From Burkholderiales bacterium (GTDB lineage: Bacteria > Pseudomonadota > Gammaproteobacteria > Burkholderiales > Nitrosomonadaceae): 64,000 nt of DNA. The position numbers were made by a program, and so were the translations under genes. Location of the stretch: assembly GCA_024235755.1 (NCBI GenBank), contig JACKLV010000013.1, forward strand, positions 49,337 to 113,336, given 5' to 3'. Positions 26,716-35,952 of the stretch are shown piece after piece (within the stretch, counting starts at the first letter, position 1; every line of letters starts with the position of its first letter). The notes beneath the pieces are model-generated. The model was not told where the DNA came from. It saw only the letters and a program-made list of their open reading frames with translations, and did no database searches.

Positions 26716-27168
26716 ATGAATACACCACCAAAAAGCGCGCAGCAACTGTGCGTGATTCAAATATCAGACAATTTAACACTACCGCTGTCAGAAGCTGAAA
26801 TCCATGCAATACGCGCGCAAGGTTCCGGCGGACAGAATGTGAACAAGGTATCGACCGCCGTGCATCTGCAATTCGATGTCAGGGCTTCATCGCTGCCTGA
26901 ACTGTACAAGGAAAGGCTGCTGAATTTGCGCGACAGCCGCATTTCAAAAGACGGGGTTATTACGATCAAGGCCCAGCGTTATAACAGTCAACTGAAAAAT
27001 AAGGAAGATGCGCTGAACCGGCTGGCAGCGCTGATTAAAAGCGTTACCGTTCAGAAAAAAACGCGTAAACTCACGCAACCGACCAGGGCGTCTAAAGCAA
27101 AACGGTTGGAAAACAAGGCAATTCGAAGCCAGGTCAAATCACTGCGCGGTAAGGTCGTGGATGAGTAG
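26716..27168 (+). CDS. arfB: Ribosome rescue factor ArfB (peptidyl-tRNA hydrolase)
   Basis: A release-factor-like protein that frees stalled ribosomes. The motif GSGGQNVNKVSTAVHLQFD carries the GGQ that triggers peptidyl-tRNA hydrolysis, and the basic C-terminal tail (KTRKLTQPTRASKAKRLENK) is the part that enters the empty mRNA channel. Start chosen at ATG 26716; the frame is open for 16 more codons upstream. About 150 residues. Its N-terminus is slightly longer than usual (MNTPPKSAQQLCVIQISDNL). Confidence 0.92.
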   Translation: MNTPPKSAQQLCVIQISDNLTLPLSEAEIHAIRAQGSGGQNVNKVSTAVHLQFDVRASSLPELYKERLLNLRDSRISKDGVITIKAQRYNSQLKNKEDALNRLAALIKSVTVQKKTRKLTQPTRASKAKRLENKAIRSQVKSLRGKVVDE

Positions 27169-27266
27169 CCATCGATAGAGCTTACGATCTGCCGGGTTTT
27201 AACAGTCTGCTAAATTCCTATTCATGAACGCAACATTTATTGACCGGATAGCTTCTTGGCGCAGCA

Positions 27267-28625
27267 TTATTTTCCGATACAAAAGCGCGAAAATATTTCT
27301 CCGAGTAAATCGTCCGCAGTGAAGCGGCCGGTGATTGAGGATAAGGCATCCTGAGCGAGTCTGAGTTCTTCCGCGAGCAATACCCATTCAGTTTCATTTT
27401 TACTATGTTCGCTGGCTCTGTTCAAGTGCGTTCGGGTGTGTTCGAGTGCTTCGAGGTGGCGTTGTCTGGCCATAAACAATCCTTCCCCGGCCTGCCCTGT
27501 TTGCCAACCGGCGGCGTGAAGAATCTGTTCGCGCAGCAGTTCAACTCCTGCGCCGGTCTTTGCGGATAGGTATACATTGACGGTATTTTCGTGCGTTTCG
27601 ACTTTAGGTACCTGATCAACCAGATCAATTTTGTTGAATACGTTGATATGGGGTTTGTCCATGGAGAATGCCTGTAGTGCTTCGTTAGTGTCGTCAGCAG
27701 CATCGCGGCTGAGGTCGGTGAGGCGGATCAGGAGGTCGGCATTCTTGATGGCAACCTGCGTGCGTTCAATACCCTTGCGTTCGACAATATCCGAAGTTTC
27801 TCTTAAACCGGCGGTATCGATGATATGCACCGGAATACCCGCGAGCGTGATGGTTTTCTGTATGCTGTCGCGCGTTGTGCCGGGAATTTCTGTGACGATG
27901 GCGACATCGTCCTCGGCAAGCTGATTGAGCAAGCTGGATTTGCCGACATTCGGTTCGCCAACCAGTACCGCTTTAATGCCTTCCTGCAACAGATGGCCTT
28001 GGTGCGCAGAAGACAAAACGTCATCCAGTTGCGTTTTGATTGCGCTAAGCTGGTTGTTAACTGCTGCATTGTGCACACCTTCAATCTCTTCTTCAGGAAA
28101 ATCAAGCGTGGCTTCGATCAGCATGCGCAGCGAGATCAATGATTGAACCAGTCCTTCGATTGTTTCCGAAAATCGTCCTTGCAGAGAACGAACGGCACAA
28201 CGCGCCGCCTGACTGGTGCTGGCCTCAATGATGTCGGCAACGCTTTCGGCTTGAACCAGGTCCAGTTTCTGGTTTAAAAAAGCGCGCAGTGTGAATTCAC
28301 CCGGTTGCGCCATGCGTGCGCCGCAAGCCAAACATGCGCCGAGTAGTAAATTCATGATGGCCGGTCCGCCATGGCCCTGCAGCTCCAAAACATCCTCGCC
28401 GGTGTAGGAGTGCGGTGCGGGAAAATACAGGACCAGGCCTTGATCGATGATTTCCCCTTGGGCATCGGAGAAATTGGTTAATTGCGCGAGACGCGGTGTT
28501 GGCAAACCACCCAGTATGGTTTTTGCGATGGGGGCCAGGTTTTTGCCTGAAATACGTACGATACCAACCCCGCCTTTGCCCGGCGGGGTTGCGATGGCGG
28601 CAATAATATCAGGTTGCTTGAGCAT
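27267..28625 (-). CDS. mnmE: tRNA modification GTPase MnmE
   Basis: The 452-residue GTPase that, with MnmG, modifies the wobble uridine of certain tRNAs. N-terminal folate-binding domain (IIAAIATPPGKGGVGIVRIS, GEFTLRAFLNQKLDLVQAES), a G domain near residue 220 (GEPNVGKSSLLNQL, EIPGTTRD, DTAGLRE, NKIDL) and the C-terminal FCIGK with its essential cysteine. Intact. Last gene of the rpmH-rnpA-yidD-yidC-mnmE block, all on the minus strand. Confidence 0.98.
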   Translation of the reverse strand: MLKQPDIIAAIATPPGKGGVGIVRISGKNLAPIAKTILGGLPTPRLAQLTNFSDAQGEIIDQGLVLYFPAPHSYTGEDVLELQGHGGPAIMNLLLGACLACGARMAQPGEFTLRAFLNQKLDLVQAESVADIIEASTSQAARCAVRSLQGRFSETIEGLVQSLISLRMLIEATLDFPEEEIEGVHNAAVNNQLSAIKTQLDDVLSSAHQGHLLQEGIKAVLVGEPNVGKSSLLNQLAEDDVAIVTEIPGTTRDSIQKTITLAGIPVHIIDTAGLRETSDIVERKGIERTQVAIKNADLLIRLTDLSRDAADDTNEALQAFSMDKPHINVFNKIDLVDQVPKVETHENTVNVYLSAKTGAGVELLREQILHAAGWQTGQAGEGLFMARQRHLEALEHTRTHLNRASEHSKNETEWVLLAEELRLAQDALSSITGRFTADDLLGEIFSRFCIGK

Positions 28626-28700
28626 GCCTTGTTATTAGTGCCATGCAGTTAAGGCTGAATGACAGCCGGCACTGCCGTGCCGGCTGTGGAACGGCAGTTG

Positions 28701-30644
28701 CTATCTGCGCCTGCCTTTTCGTCCCTTGCCGCGTCTCGTACCGGCTGTGGGCTTGGGTTTTGCAGCCTCGGGCGGCGTTTTTTCCTGCTTTGAGTCTGCA
28801 TCTTTGTCTTCAACCACCTCGGCGTCTTCGATATCGCTGGCCGATTTTGCGTCGGCGCTCTCAGCGTGCGTCAGTTGTTGAGGTTCTGCTGCAATTTCGG
28901 CTTCTTCCGTGTCGGCTGCGTTCTTGCTTTTCGGTTTGCCTTTACCTTTGCTTTTTTTCTCTTCTTCCTCTTCGGATTTTTTCTCGAGCATGCGCGTTAT
29001 TTGCCATTGTTGCAGTATGGACAATATGTTGTTGCACAGTGAGTACAATACCAGTCCGGCAGGGAAGAAAAAGAAAAATATGCTGAAAGCGATCGGCATG
29101 ATCTGCATAACTCTCGCCTGAATCGGGTCCGTTGGTTTGGGGCTTAGCTTGGATTGAATGTACATGGATATGCCCATCAATAATGGAAGGACATAGTACG
29201 GATCCGGAACGGACATGTCGGTAATCCATAATGCCAACGGTGCATAACGTAACTCGACAGCGGCCAGCAGCGTCCAAAACAGGGCGATAAAGACCGGAAT
29301 TTGTACCAGAATCGGCAGGCACCCGCCCAATGGATTGATTTTTTCCTGTTTGTAGAATTCCATCATCGCCTGATGCATGCGCTGGCGGTCGCCGGCATAT
29401 TGCTCACGAATGCGTTGCAGCTTCGGTGTAACCACGCGCAATTTGGCCATCGAGCGGTAACCGGCTGCCGACAACGGGAAAAATATTAACTTGACTGTCA
29501 GTGTCAACAGAATGATGGCGATACCCCAGTTGTCGACATACGAGTGATAGAAGGAAAGCAGCCAGAATAAAGGTTTCGCCAAAACCGTCAACCAGCCGTA
29601 ATCAACGGTCAAGTCCAAGCCCGGTGAAAGCTCTGCGAGCTTGTTCTGCTCCTGAGGGCCCGCATAAAACGGCATGGTTATAGTCTGCGTTTGCCCAGGT
29701 TCTACTGCGCCGACGGGAACGATCACGCCGGCAGTATACTGGTTATACGCCAGCCGTTTGACATAGTATTCACGTGGCTCGCCTTGCTTCGGTAACCATG
29801 CAGTCAGAAAGTAATGCTCAAGCATGGCGATCCAGCCGTTATTGGCGTTCGTTGGATATTCTGCCTTGTTTTTATCCAGATCGGAGAATTTGACCTTGAG
29901 AAACTTCTCTTCTTCCGTATAGAGTGCAGGACCGGTATGGGAATGAACCAGAAAACCCTGACCGACCGGGTCTTTTGCGTCCCGTAACATCTGGAAATAA
30001 GAGAACGGCAGGATTGCCGCGTCGCTGTGATTGACAATTTCAAATTCGACATCTATGACATACGTGCCGCGATGAAAGGTGTAAACCTTGGCTACCTGGA
30101 TGCCATTGACTTCAGGCGCCAGCAGGCGGATGCTCACGCTGTTTTCGCCGGGCTTCAATTCGTAATTATATTGATTCGAGGCGACGGTATATCTTGTTTT
30201 GTGGTTCGGCAGATTGTCACCGATTAACCCCGATTGCGATACTTGAAAACGAGTGGTTTGATCCAGCAACAATTCGTAAGGTTTTGTCGGATCTTCTCTG
30301 GCCGGGTGTTTTAATAACCCAAGTTTGCGAATATCGCCGCCGGCCGTATCGATTTCAGCGACCACCAAATCAGTCGTGACATGAATTTTTTCACCGACTT
30401 CAAACAAATTGGGTGTAATTGACGGCGAGACGCCTTCAATGCCTGCCACCACTTCTGATCCACTCGAAGTGGCAAGCTCATCGCCAGGAACCGGCAGCGG
30501 ATCATGGCGCTGATTACCGCCATCGGCTGTGGGTGCGGGCGTTACCTGAGTAGCCGGAGGTTGAATTTCTTTTTGCCATGATTCCCATAATAGCAGCAGG
30601 GAAGTTGACAAAATGATAATGAGTATAAGTTTTCTTGTTTCCAT
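28701..30644 (-). CDS. yidC: Membrane protein insertase YidC with long charged C-terminal tail
   Basis: A 647-residue insertase for inner-membrane proteins. N-terminal anchor (LILIIILSTSLLLLWESWQK), large periplasmic domain (about 60-350), then the conserved insertase core (WGIAIILLTLTVKLIFFPLS, NPLGGCLPILVQIPVFIALF, PAGLVLYSLCNNILSILQQW). After the last transmembrane helix a tail of roughly 95 residues follows, rich in Glu and Lys (EKKSEEEEEKKSKGKGK) and ending RRGKGRKGRRR. Most proteobacterial YidC proteins are nearer 550 residues. Such tails can bind the ribosome. It stands 112 bases downstream of yidD. Confidence 0.97.
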   Translation of the reverse strand: METRKLILIIILSTSLLLLWESWQKEIQPPATQVTPAPTADGGNQRHDPLPVPGDELATSSGSEVVAGIEGVSPSITPNLFEVGEKIHVTTDLVVAEIDTAGGDIRKLGLLKHPAREDPTKPYELLLDQTTRFQVSQSGLIGDNLPNHKTRYTVASNQYNYELKPGENSVSIRLLAPEVNGIQVAKVYTFHRGTYVIDVEFEIVNHSDAAILPFSYFQMLRDAKDPVGQGFLVHSHTGPALYTEEEKFLKVKFSDLDKNKAEYPTNANNGWIAMLEHYFLTAWLPKQGEPREYYVKRLAYNQYTAGVIVPVGAVEPGQTQTITMPFYAGPQEQNKLAELSPGLDLTVDYGWLTVLAKPLFWLLSFYHSYVDNWGIAIILLTLTVKLIFFPLSAAGYRSMAKLRVVTPKLQRIREQYAGDRQRMHQAMMEFYKQEKINPLGGCLPILVQIPVFIALFWTLLAAVELRYAPLALWITDMSVPDPYYVLPLLMGISMYIQSKLSPKPTDPIQARVMQIMPIAFSIFFFFFPAGLVLYSLCNNILSILQQWQITRMLEKKSEEEEEKKSKGKGKPKSKNAADTEEAEIAAEPQQLTHAESADAKSASDIEDAEVVEDKDADSKQEKTPPEAAKPKPTAGTRRGKGRKGRRR

Positions 30645-30756
30645 TTTTATCTGATCAGATTAATTGTATGGCGACGTTGGATTGTGCATGGCGCATGAAA
30701 CACGGTGTCGCTGTTTTGTCCAATATTTGCGGTAGCCTGAAATACGCTGACAATTG

Positions 30757-30966
30757 TCAAGGTACGGGTTCATATCCGCCCTTACACCAGGGATTGCAAC
30801 GTAGAATGCGCCAGACGGTTAACCGCATCCCGCGCAAAAAACCATATTTTGCAAAGGCTTCACAGGCGTACTCGGAGCAGGTTGGCGTAAAACGGCATGA
30901 TGGCGCCATCAAGGGGCTAATGCAGTACTGATAAAATCTTATAAGAACGATCATGAATCGTGACAT
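30757..30966 (-). CDS. yidD: Membrane protein insertion efficiency factor YidD
   Basis: A 69-residue YidD protein: LIRFYQYCISPLMAPSCRFT followed by PTCSEYACEAFAKYGF and WRILRCNPWCKGGYEPVP, with the conserved cysteine set. It helps membrane-protein insertion together with YidC. The ATG at 30966 overlaps the end of rnpA by 16 bases; a second ATG at 30954 would give the common ATGA overlap and a slightly shorter protein. Neither has a clear ribosome-binding site, which fits translational coupling to rnpA. Confidence 0.93.
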   Translation of the reverse strand: MSRFMIVLIRFYQYCISPLMAPSCRFTPTCSEYACEAFAKYGFLRGMRLTVWRILRCNPWCKGGYEPVP

Positions 30967-31340
30967 TTTTGTAATTGTTGCATCAACAATCTAATTTCAG
31001 CAATGAGTTGCCTGGAAATTTCTGCGCTTATCGGAAGCTGCTGGCGCATGACCCAGTCCATTTGGACCGCATTGTCACAACTTTGAAACGTTCGAAACGT
31101 TTCCCGCAGTATCCGTTTGATCCGATTGCGTTTAACTGCGCTACGCTCTACCTTTTTGGAAACAATCAACCCTAAACGTGAAAATGACAATCCGTTGGGT
31201 TTGGCATAAACCTGAACATAATTTCCCCGGACCTGATGCCTGTAGCGAAAAACAGCTGAAAACGCTTTTGCATGGTGTAACCGGCGGTTTCTCGGCAGAG
31301 AGTATTTCTTTCTAACGATTTGATTTTGTGGTGTTCTCAG
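30951..31340 (-). CDS. rnpA: Ribonuclease P protein component, non-standard start
   Basis: RnpA is the protein subunit of RNase P. The conserved sequence begins with KKYSLPRNRRLHHAKAFSAV (about 31.3 kb), continues FRYRHQVRGNYVQVYAKPNG and reaches SRLGLIVSKKVERSAVKRNR, the basic RNA-binding motif. No ATG, GTG or TTG occurs in this frame before an internal TTG at 31190, which would remove the conserved N-terminus. Candidates are CTG at 31340, directly after the rpmH stop (used here, 129 residues), or ATC at 31319. The frame stays open back through all of rpmH. Either an unusual start codon is used, or one base is wrong. Confidence 0.85.
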   Translation of the reverse strand: MRTPQNQIVRKKYSLPRNRRLHHAKAFSAVFRYRHQVRGNYVQVYAKPNGLSFSRLGLIVSKKVERSAVKRNRIKRILRETFRTFQSCDNAVQMDWVMRQQLPISAEISRQLIAEIRLLMQQLQKCHDS

Positions 31341-31342
31341 AT

Positions 31343-31477
31343 CTACACGCTCAATTTGGCGCGCCCTTTGGCGCGGCGTGCTCTGATTACAGCGGCGCCA
31401 CCGCGCGATCTCATGCGTACGAGAAACCCGTGGGTGCGTTTTCTTTTGGTTACAGATGGCTGAAAAGTGCGTTTCAT
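31343..31477 (-). CDS. rpmH: 50S ribosomal protein L34
   Basis: A 44-residue basic protein, MKRTFQPSVTKRKRTHGF then LVRMRSRGGAAVIRARRAKG, identical in plan to bacterial L34. Purine-rich GAGAGAG precedes the ATG. The promoter is visible upstream (31521-31550). It heads the rnpA-yidD-yidC-mnmE block; dnaA, often the divergent neighbour, is not present. Confidence 0.97.
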   Translation of the reverse strand: MKRTFQPSVTKRKRTHGFLVRMRSRGGAAVIRARRAKGRAKLSV

Positions 31478-31520
31478 TTTTTAATTCTCTCTCGTCTGGT
31501 TTTAATCAATAAAACCGTAT

Positions 31521-31550
31521 ATTACAACCTGTTATACGACCTGATGTCAA
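31521..31550 (-). promoter_or_regulatory. Sigma-70 promoter of rpmH
   Basis: On the minus strand, a perfect TTGACA (31550-31545) and TGTAAT (31526-31521) are separated by 18 bases and end about 45 bases before the rpmH start. This is the strongest promoter pair I see in the window, as expected for a ribosomal protein gene. Confidence 0.75.
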
Positions 31551-31735
31551 CTTTTTTTGTAGATGTGCTGCTGATCCGTGTAAACAGCTTGCAGAAATAC
31601 AATGGTTTCCGCAATTGTGATTTTGTCAACCGGGCCGAAGTATCTATCGTATAGTTTTTGGCCTGGTTTGAGTGCTCTTACTAAGGGCTTCAAGCAAGGC
31701 CAAGATCTGACAATAGTTATGCGTTATGCGGCTGC

Positions 31736-32836
31736 TTAAAATGTAGCGCCTGTTCCAATCAGTTCCGCTGAGGCAATCCGATAGCTGAATTTGTCGGGGT
31801 TCAGGCTATCCAGCGCTTGATTATCGATCTCAGCATATGGAAATAAAAAGAATGGTAATTTTCCGGATTTGCTGTTCGTCAGCTCGACATCCTGTCCGTG
31901 GTTGAATGTGATCCAGTTCATTTCCCAAGCGCCAAAGAATTTTTCCCGCAGCTGTTCGATTAATGGATCTTCGCGCTCCAAGTTGTCGAGTTTGGCGACT
32001 TTACAGACGTCAGCCGGGTTGACGGGCACCCAGCCCAGATCGTTCAAATAAAACTCTGCGCGGCTGTGCTGGGCGCGGCTGACATCGGTTTGCCGGCCAA
32101 GTTTGTCATGCACTTCGGATTCCATCATGCGGATGCCGTACTGAATGCGCGCTGGTATGCCTATAGAACGGGCTAGCCCAACGAACAACGAGTGGATGTC
32201 GACACACTTGCCGCTAAGCCGGCTGTTATCCAGCATGGACTTGATATCACCTGTGCCGCGACCGGGCGTCGTTTCATCATGTTGGAAATGATCAATTAAC
32301 CAGTCATAAATCGCGCGTGCCTTATCCAGTGTGGTATTGTCTTCGTCATAAACGATGGAATAAGCCACGTCTCTGACAATTCCGTCGACAGGTATCAGCC
32401 GGGTCGGCAGAAGAAAAGGGCGGACGTCGCCGGGTATTGCAGCATTGTTCGAAGCTTGGTAGCGATTAAGATTAACAGCGTGATGGGATGTTTTAATAAT
32501 GCACTGAACTGAGGCTCTGCGCTCGCTTTCGCCGCGCCATTCCGCCATAAAGACCGGAAATTTTTCTTTGCCGTAGGTCGCAAATTGAGCCTGGGTGGCG
32601 TTGCCCGACCAATTGTTTCCCTGTGTGTATTGATAGCTGGGTTCAAGAGAATTAGGCAGTGGCAGCCATAAACGCGCATTTTTTCCGTCTGCGGGCAAAT
32701 TGACCTCGTAGGTCAGCCGGAAACTGTTCCATTTGTCGTAATCCAGTATCCGCTTGCCCGCAGATAATGGAAATGCCGTCATAGGCATTAAAAGTGCGCT
32801 CGACCCCACAATTTTGATAAAATCCCTGCGTTTCAT
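31736..32836 (-). CDS. Tat-exported transglutaminase-like protein
   Basis: Start set at ATG 32836 because it yields a twin-arginine signal, MKRRDFIKIVGSSALLMPMT; the frame extends upstream without support. The 366-residue protein has a beta-rich N-terminal part (about 35-150) and a transglutaminase-like papain fold: SGKCVDIHSLFVGLARSIGI (catalytic Cys), then the His and Asp regions (AQHSRAEFYLNDLGWVPVNP). Such proteins act in the periplasm as proteases or cross-linking enzymes; the substrate is unknown. It is divergent from the esterase gene. Confidence 0.9.
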   Translation of the reverse strand: MKRRDFIKIVGSSALLMPMTAFPLSAGKRILDYDKWNSFRLTYEVNLPADGKNARLWLPLPNSLEPSYQYTQGNNWSGNATQAQFATYGKEKFPVFMAEWRGESERRASVQCIIKTSHHAVNLNRYQASNNAAIPGDVRPFLLPTRLIPVDGIVRDVAYSIVYDEDNTTLDKARAIYDWLIDHFQHDETTPGRGTGDIKSMLDNSRLSGKCVDIHSLFVGLARSIGIPARIQYGIRMMESEVHDKLGRQTDVSRAQHSRAEFYLNDLGWVPVNPADVCKVAKLDNLEREDPLIEQLREKFFGAWEMNWITFNHGQDVELTNSKSGKLPFFLFPYAEIDNQALDSLNPDKFSYRIASAELIGTGATF

Positions 32837-32935
32837 AGCTGATCTCTGTAAAAATTTGAATAATTGTTTGCTGGCGAATTTTATCTTATCGCTCGCTTTA
32901 GTCAATGCGCTATATCGATTAATTGATAACCCTGC

Positions 32936-33610
32936 ATGCCAATCACTAATTTACTGTCTACCGTTGAAATTGAAACCGCACCCGAGCCCGTTCATGCAGT
33001 GATCTGGATGCATGGTCTGGGGGCGGACGGAAACGATTTCGTGCCGATTATTAATGAACTGAAATTGTCGCCTCAAAAAGGCATTCGGTTTATATTTCCG
33101 CATGCGCCGATGCGACCGGTTACCATCAATAATGGTTATGTTATGCGTGCATGGTACGATATCTCAGGCGCCAGGATAAATTCCATGGAGGATGAAACGG
33201 GCATCAGGGATGCACAAAAAGCCATTGATGCTTTGATTGATCATGAAATACAACGCGGTATCGCCGCGCACAAAATTGTCTTGGCGGGTTTTTCGCAAGG
33301 CGGAGCTATTGCGTTGCAAACCGGCTTGCGTCAGAAGAACAGGTTGGCGGGTATTTTGGCGCTGTCCTGCTATCTGCCACTGTCCGATTACCTGCCTGTC
33401 GAGGCGAACGTAGCCAATGCAACGATTCCAATTTTGATGGCGCATGGAACATTCGATCCGGTTGTGCCGATATCGTTGGCAGTTGCTTCAAGAGACAGCT
33501 TGCGTCAGGCTAATTACGCGCTTGAATGGCATGAATATCCGATGGAGCATACCGTGTGTATGCAGGAAATCAGCGACATCGATCACTGGCTGCAACGAAT
33601 ATTATCGTAA
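32936..33610 (+). CDS. Alpha/beta-hydrolase, carboxylesterase/lysophospholipase type
   Basis: A 224-residue phospholipase/carboxylesterase-family hydrolase. HAVIWMHGLGADGNDFVPII gives the oxyanion-hole segment, LAGFSQGGAIALQTGL holds the catalytic Ser in GFSQGG, followed by Asp in AHGTFDPVVPI and His in EYPMEHTVC. Cytoplasmic, no signal peptide. Close relatives hydrolyse short-chain esters. It lies 33 bases before exonuclease III and may share its transcript. Confidence 0.93.
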   Translation: MPITNLLSTVEIETAPEPVHAVIWMHGLGADGNDFVPIINELKLSPQKGIRFIFPHAPMRPVTINNGYVMRAWYDISGARINSMEDETGIRDAQKAIDALIDHEIQRGIAAHKIVLAGFSQGGAIALQTGLRQKNRLAGILALSCYLPLSDYLPVEANVANATIPILMAHGTFDPVVPISLAVASRDSLRQANYALEWHEYPMEHTVCMQEISDIDHWLQRILS

Positions 33611-33643
33611 CCCGACCCAAATGATGGATTGGATGATGAAAAC

Positions 33644-34411
33644 ATGAAACTGGCGACTTGGAATGTCAATTCACTGAAAGTCCGGCTTCCCCAGGTGCTC
33701 GACTGGCTGCAAATGCACCAACCGGATGTATTATGTCTGCAGGAGACCAAATTAACCGATGAAAACTTTCCGCTGAAAGAGATAACGGATGCGGGTTATC
33801 AATCGGTTTATATCGGACAGAAAACTTTCAACGGTGTTGCAATTCTTAGCAAACAGCAAGGCGATGCCGTATTGACGGCAATTCCCGGTTTCGAAGACGA
33901 GCAGAAACGGATTGTTGCTGCCACGATTGATGGACTGCGCGTAATTTGTATCTATGTACCTAATGGCGAAGCGGTAGGATCGGAAAAATATGATTATAAA
34001 CTCAGGTGGCTGCCAGCACTGACTGATTGGTTGCGCGATGAACTCAGTACGCATCCAAAACTGGCTCTATTGGGCGATTATAATATTGCGCCGGACGACC
34101 GTGACGTTCATGATCCGCAGGCCTGGGCGGGAAAAGTGCTGTGCAGTCAGCAGGAACGAGATGCTTATGGTCAATTGTTGAATCTGGGTCTCGTGGACAG
34201 CTTCCGATTGTTTGATCAGCCTGAAAAAACTTATAGCTGGTGGGATTACCGCATGATGGCATTTCGCCGCAACAAAGGATTGCGCATTGATCATATATTA
34301 TTGAGCCGGCCGCTGGCGCAAATTTGTACCGCATGCTGGATTGACAAAGCAACCCGTAAATTAGATCGCCCTTCCGATCATGCTCCGGTTGTGGTTGAAT
34401 TGGCGGGGTAA
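33644..34411 (+). CDS. xthA: Exodeoxyribonuclease III
   Basis: A 255-residue EEP-fold nuclease that cuts at abasic sites and trims 3' ends in base excision repair. MKLATWNVNSLKVRLPQVLD, CLQETKLTDENFP (catalytic Glu), LLGDYNIAPDDRDVHDP and the C-terminal RIDHILLSRPLA and SDHAPVVVEL are the family motifs. Start at ATG 33644, five codons after the first in-frame ATG. Confidence 0.96.
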   Translation: MKLATWNVNSLKVRLPQVLDWLQMHQPDVLCLQETKLTDENFPLKEITDAGYQSVYIGQKTFNGVAILSKQQGDAVLTAIPGFEDEQKRIVAATIDGLRVICIYVPNGEAVGSEKYDYKLRWLPALTDWLRDELSTHPKLALLGDYNIAPDDRDVHDPQAWAGKVLCSQQERDAYGQLLNLGLVDSFRLFDQPEKTYSWWDYRMMAFRRNKGLRIDHILLSRPLAQICTACWIDKATRKLDRPSDHAPVVVELAG

Positions 34412-34520
34412 CATTTATTTCTTACAGCAGGAAAAAGGAATTTCCACCTTAGGGATTGCCAAAATTTATTACGTTTAGCTATTTGAGTTTCGGCGTGTTA
34501 ACTGGCAAAAAAGGTAATTT

Positions 34521-35801
34521 TTGGAAAATATACCGCTTTATATCTTACTGATCATACTGTTTTTTCTACTGATTCTGTCGGGCTTCTTCTCGCTGTCAGA
34601 AACCAGTATGATGGCAATTAACCGATATCGTTTGAAGCATCTGGCAAAACAGGGGCATCGAGGGGCGCGCCTGACCAGCCGGTTACTGGACAAGACTGAC
34701 CGCCTGCTCGGCGTGATTTTGCTGGGCAATAATTTGCTTAATACGGCTTCGGCTACATTGGTTGCCGTCATTGTTGCGATGCTTTTCGGACAAGATGAAC
34801 TGGCGTTGGTGTTGGGTACTGTATGCGTTACGTTCGCTATTCTGATTTTCAGCGAGATTACGCCCAAAGTCATCGCTGCCGCATACCCTGAACGTATTGC
34901 GTTGTTTGCGAGTTATATTCTGACCCCGCTGCTGAAGATTTTTTATCCGGTAGTCTGGTTTATTAATCTGTTCGTCAGTGGTTTGTTAATATTGTTGCGC
35001 CTGAAGCCGAAACAATCGACAGCGACCCAGACAATCAGTATGGAAGAGCTGAAAACGCTGGTACTGGAAGGCGGCCATTTTATCCAGAAGAAGCATCAAA
35101 GTATGTTGCTGAATCTGTTTGATCTTGAAACAGTAACGGTGGACGATGTCATCGTGCCGCGCAGCCAGGTCGAGGCGATTGACCTGACGGCTGACGATGA
35201 AACCATTCAGGCACAACTGCTAACCTGCCATCATACCCGTTTGCCGGTTTACCGGGAACGGGTGGATAATATCGTAGGTATTATACACATGCGCAAAGTC
35301 CTGAATCTGATGAAAAGCGGTCCTATCACGGCCGCATCGCTAGAACAGACAATGCAACAACCGTATTTCATTCCTTCCGGAACGCCTTTGTTTTCTCAGT
35401 TGCAGCTTTTTCAGGAAAACCAGAAAAGAATCGGTCTGATTGTCGATGAGTATGGCGAATGGCTGGGGCTGGTTACGATCGAAGATATTCTCGAGGAAAT
35501 CATTGGCGAGTTTACAACGCATGCACCGACCCGTGCCAATACTTATCTTAAACAGGAGGATGGCAGCTTCATCGTTGAGGGCAGTACATTGCTACGGGAT
35601 TTAAATCGTAAACTGGACATGCAGTTTCCGCTTAACGGCCCCAAAACACTGAATGGTCTGATTCTGGAGTATCTGCAGGATATTCCGGAAAGTGGAACGG
35701 GATTGAATATCGCCGGTTATCCGATGGAGATTATTCAAGTCAAAAATCAGGCTGTAAAAACAGTAAGAATTCATCCGGTTTCGGGTAAGGCCGCATCATA
35801 A
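34521..35801 (+). CDS. CorB/HlyC-type transporter-associated protein (CNNM and CBS domains)
   Basis: A 426-residue membrane protein: a DUF21/CNNM transmembrane domain (about 1-190, LLIILFFLLILSGFFSLSET with the SETS motif), a CBS pair (VDDVIVPRSQVEAIDLTADD to EDILEEIIGEFTTHAP, about 205-345), and a C-terminal CorC/HlyC domain (GSFIVEGSTLLRDLNRKL). It starts with TTG at 34521. The family is linked to magnesium or cobalt export; the older hemolysin label is not functional evidence. Stands alone before the Tol-Pal operon. Confidence 0.93.
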   Translation: MENIPLYILLIILFFLLILSGFFSLSETSMMAINRYRLKHLAKQGHRGARLTSRLLDKTDRLLGVILLGNNLLNTASATLVAVIVAMLFGQDELALVLGTVCVTFAILIFSEITPKVIAAAYPERIALFASYILTPLLKIFYPVVWFINLFVSGLLILLRLKPKQSTATQTISMEELKTLVLEGGHFIQKKHQSMLLNLFDLETVTVDDVIVPRSQVEAIDLTADDETIQAQLLTCHHTRLPVYRERVDNIVGIIHMRKVLNLMKSGPITAASLEQTMQQPYFIPSGTPLFSQLQLFQENQKRIGLIVDEYGEWLGLVTIEDILEEIIGEFTTHAPTRANTYLKQEDGSFIVEGSTLLRDLNRKLDMQFPLNGPKTLNGLILEYLQDIPESGTGLNIAGYPMEIIQVKNQAVKTVRIHPVSGKAAS

Positions 35802-35952
35802 AAATACGTCCGCAATTATTTCTGATTTTGGTTGATAGAAAAATTAATTTTAATTTAAACTTCAATCAATTTTTGTCATCTCTTCAGGTAATTTATAGTA
35901 TAGAATTGTCGAAATTTTTTAGGATTTAAAACAGCGCTTTTTTATACATTAA

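Noticed and set aside
31478..31735. Possible replication origin upstream of rpmH
   Set aside because: No cluster of DnaA boxes or AT-rich 13-mers could be made out.
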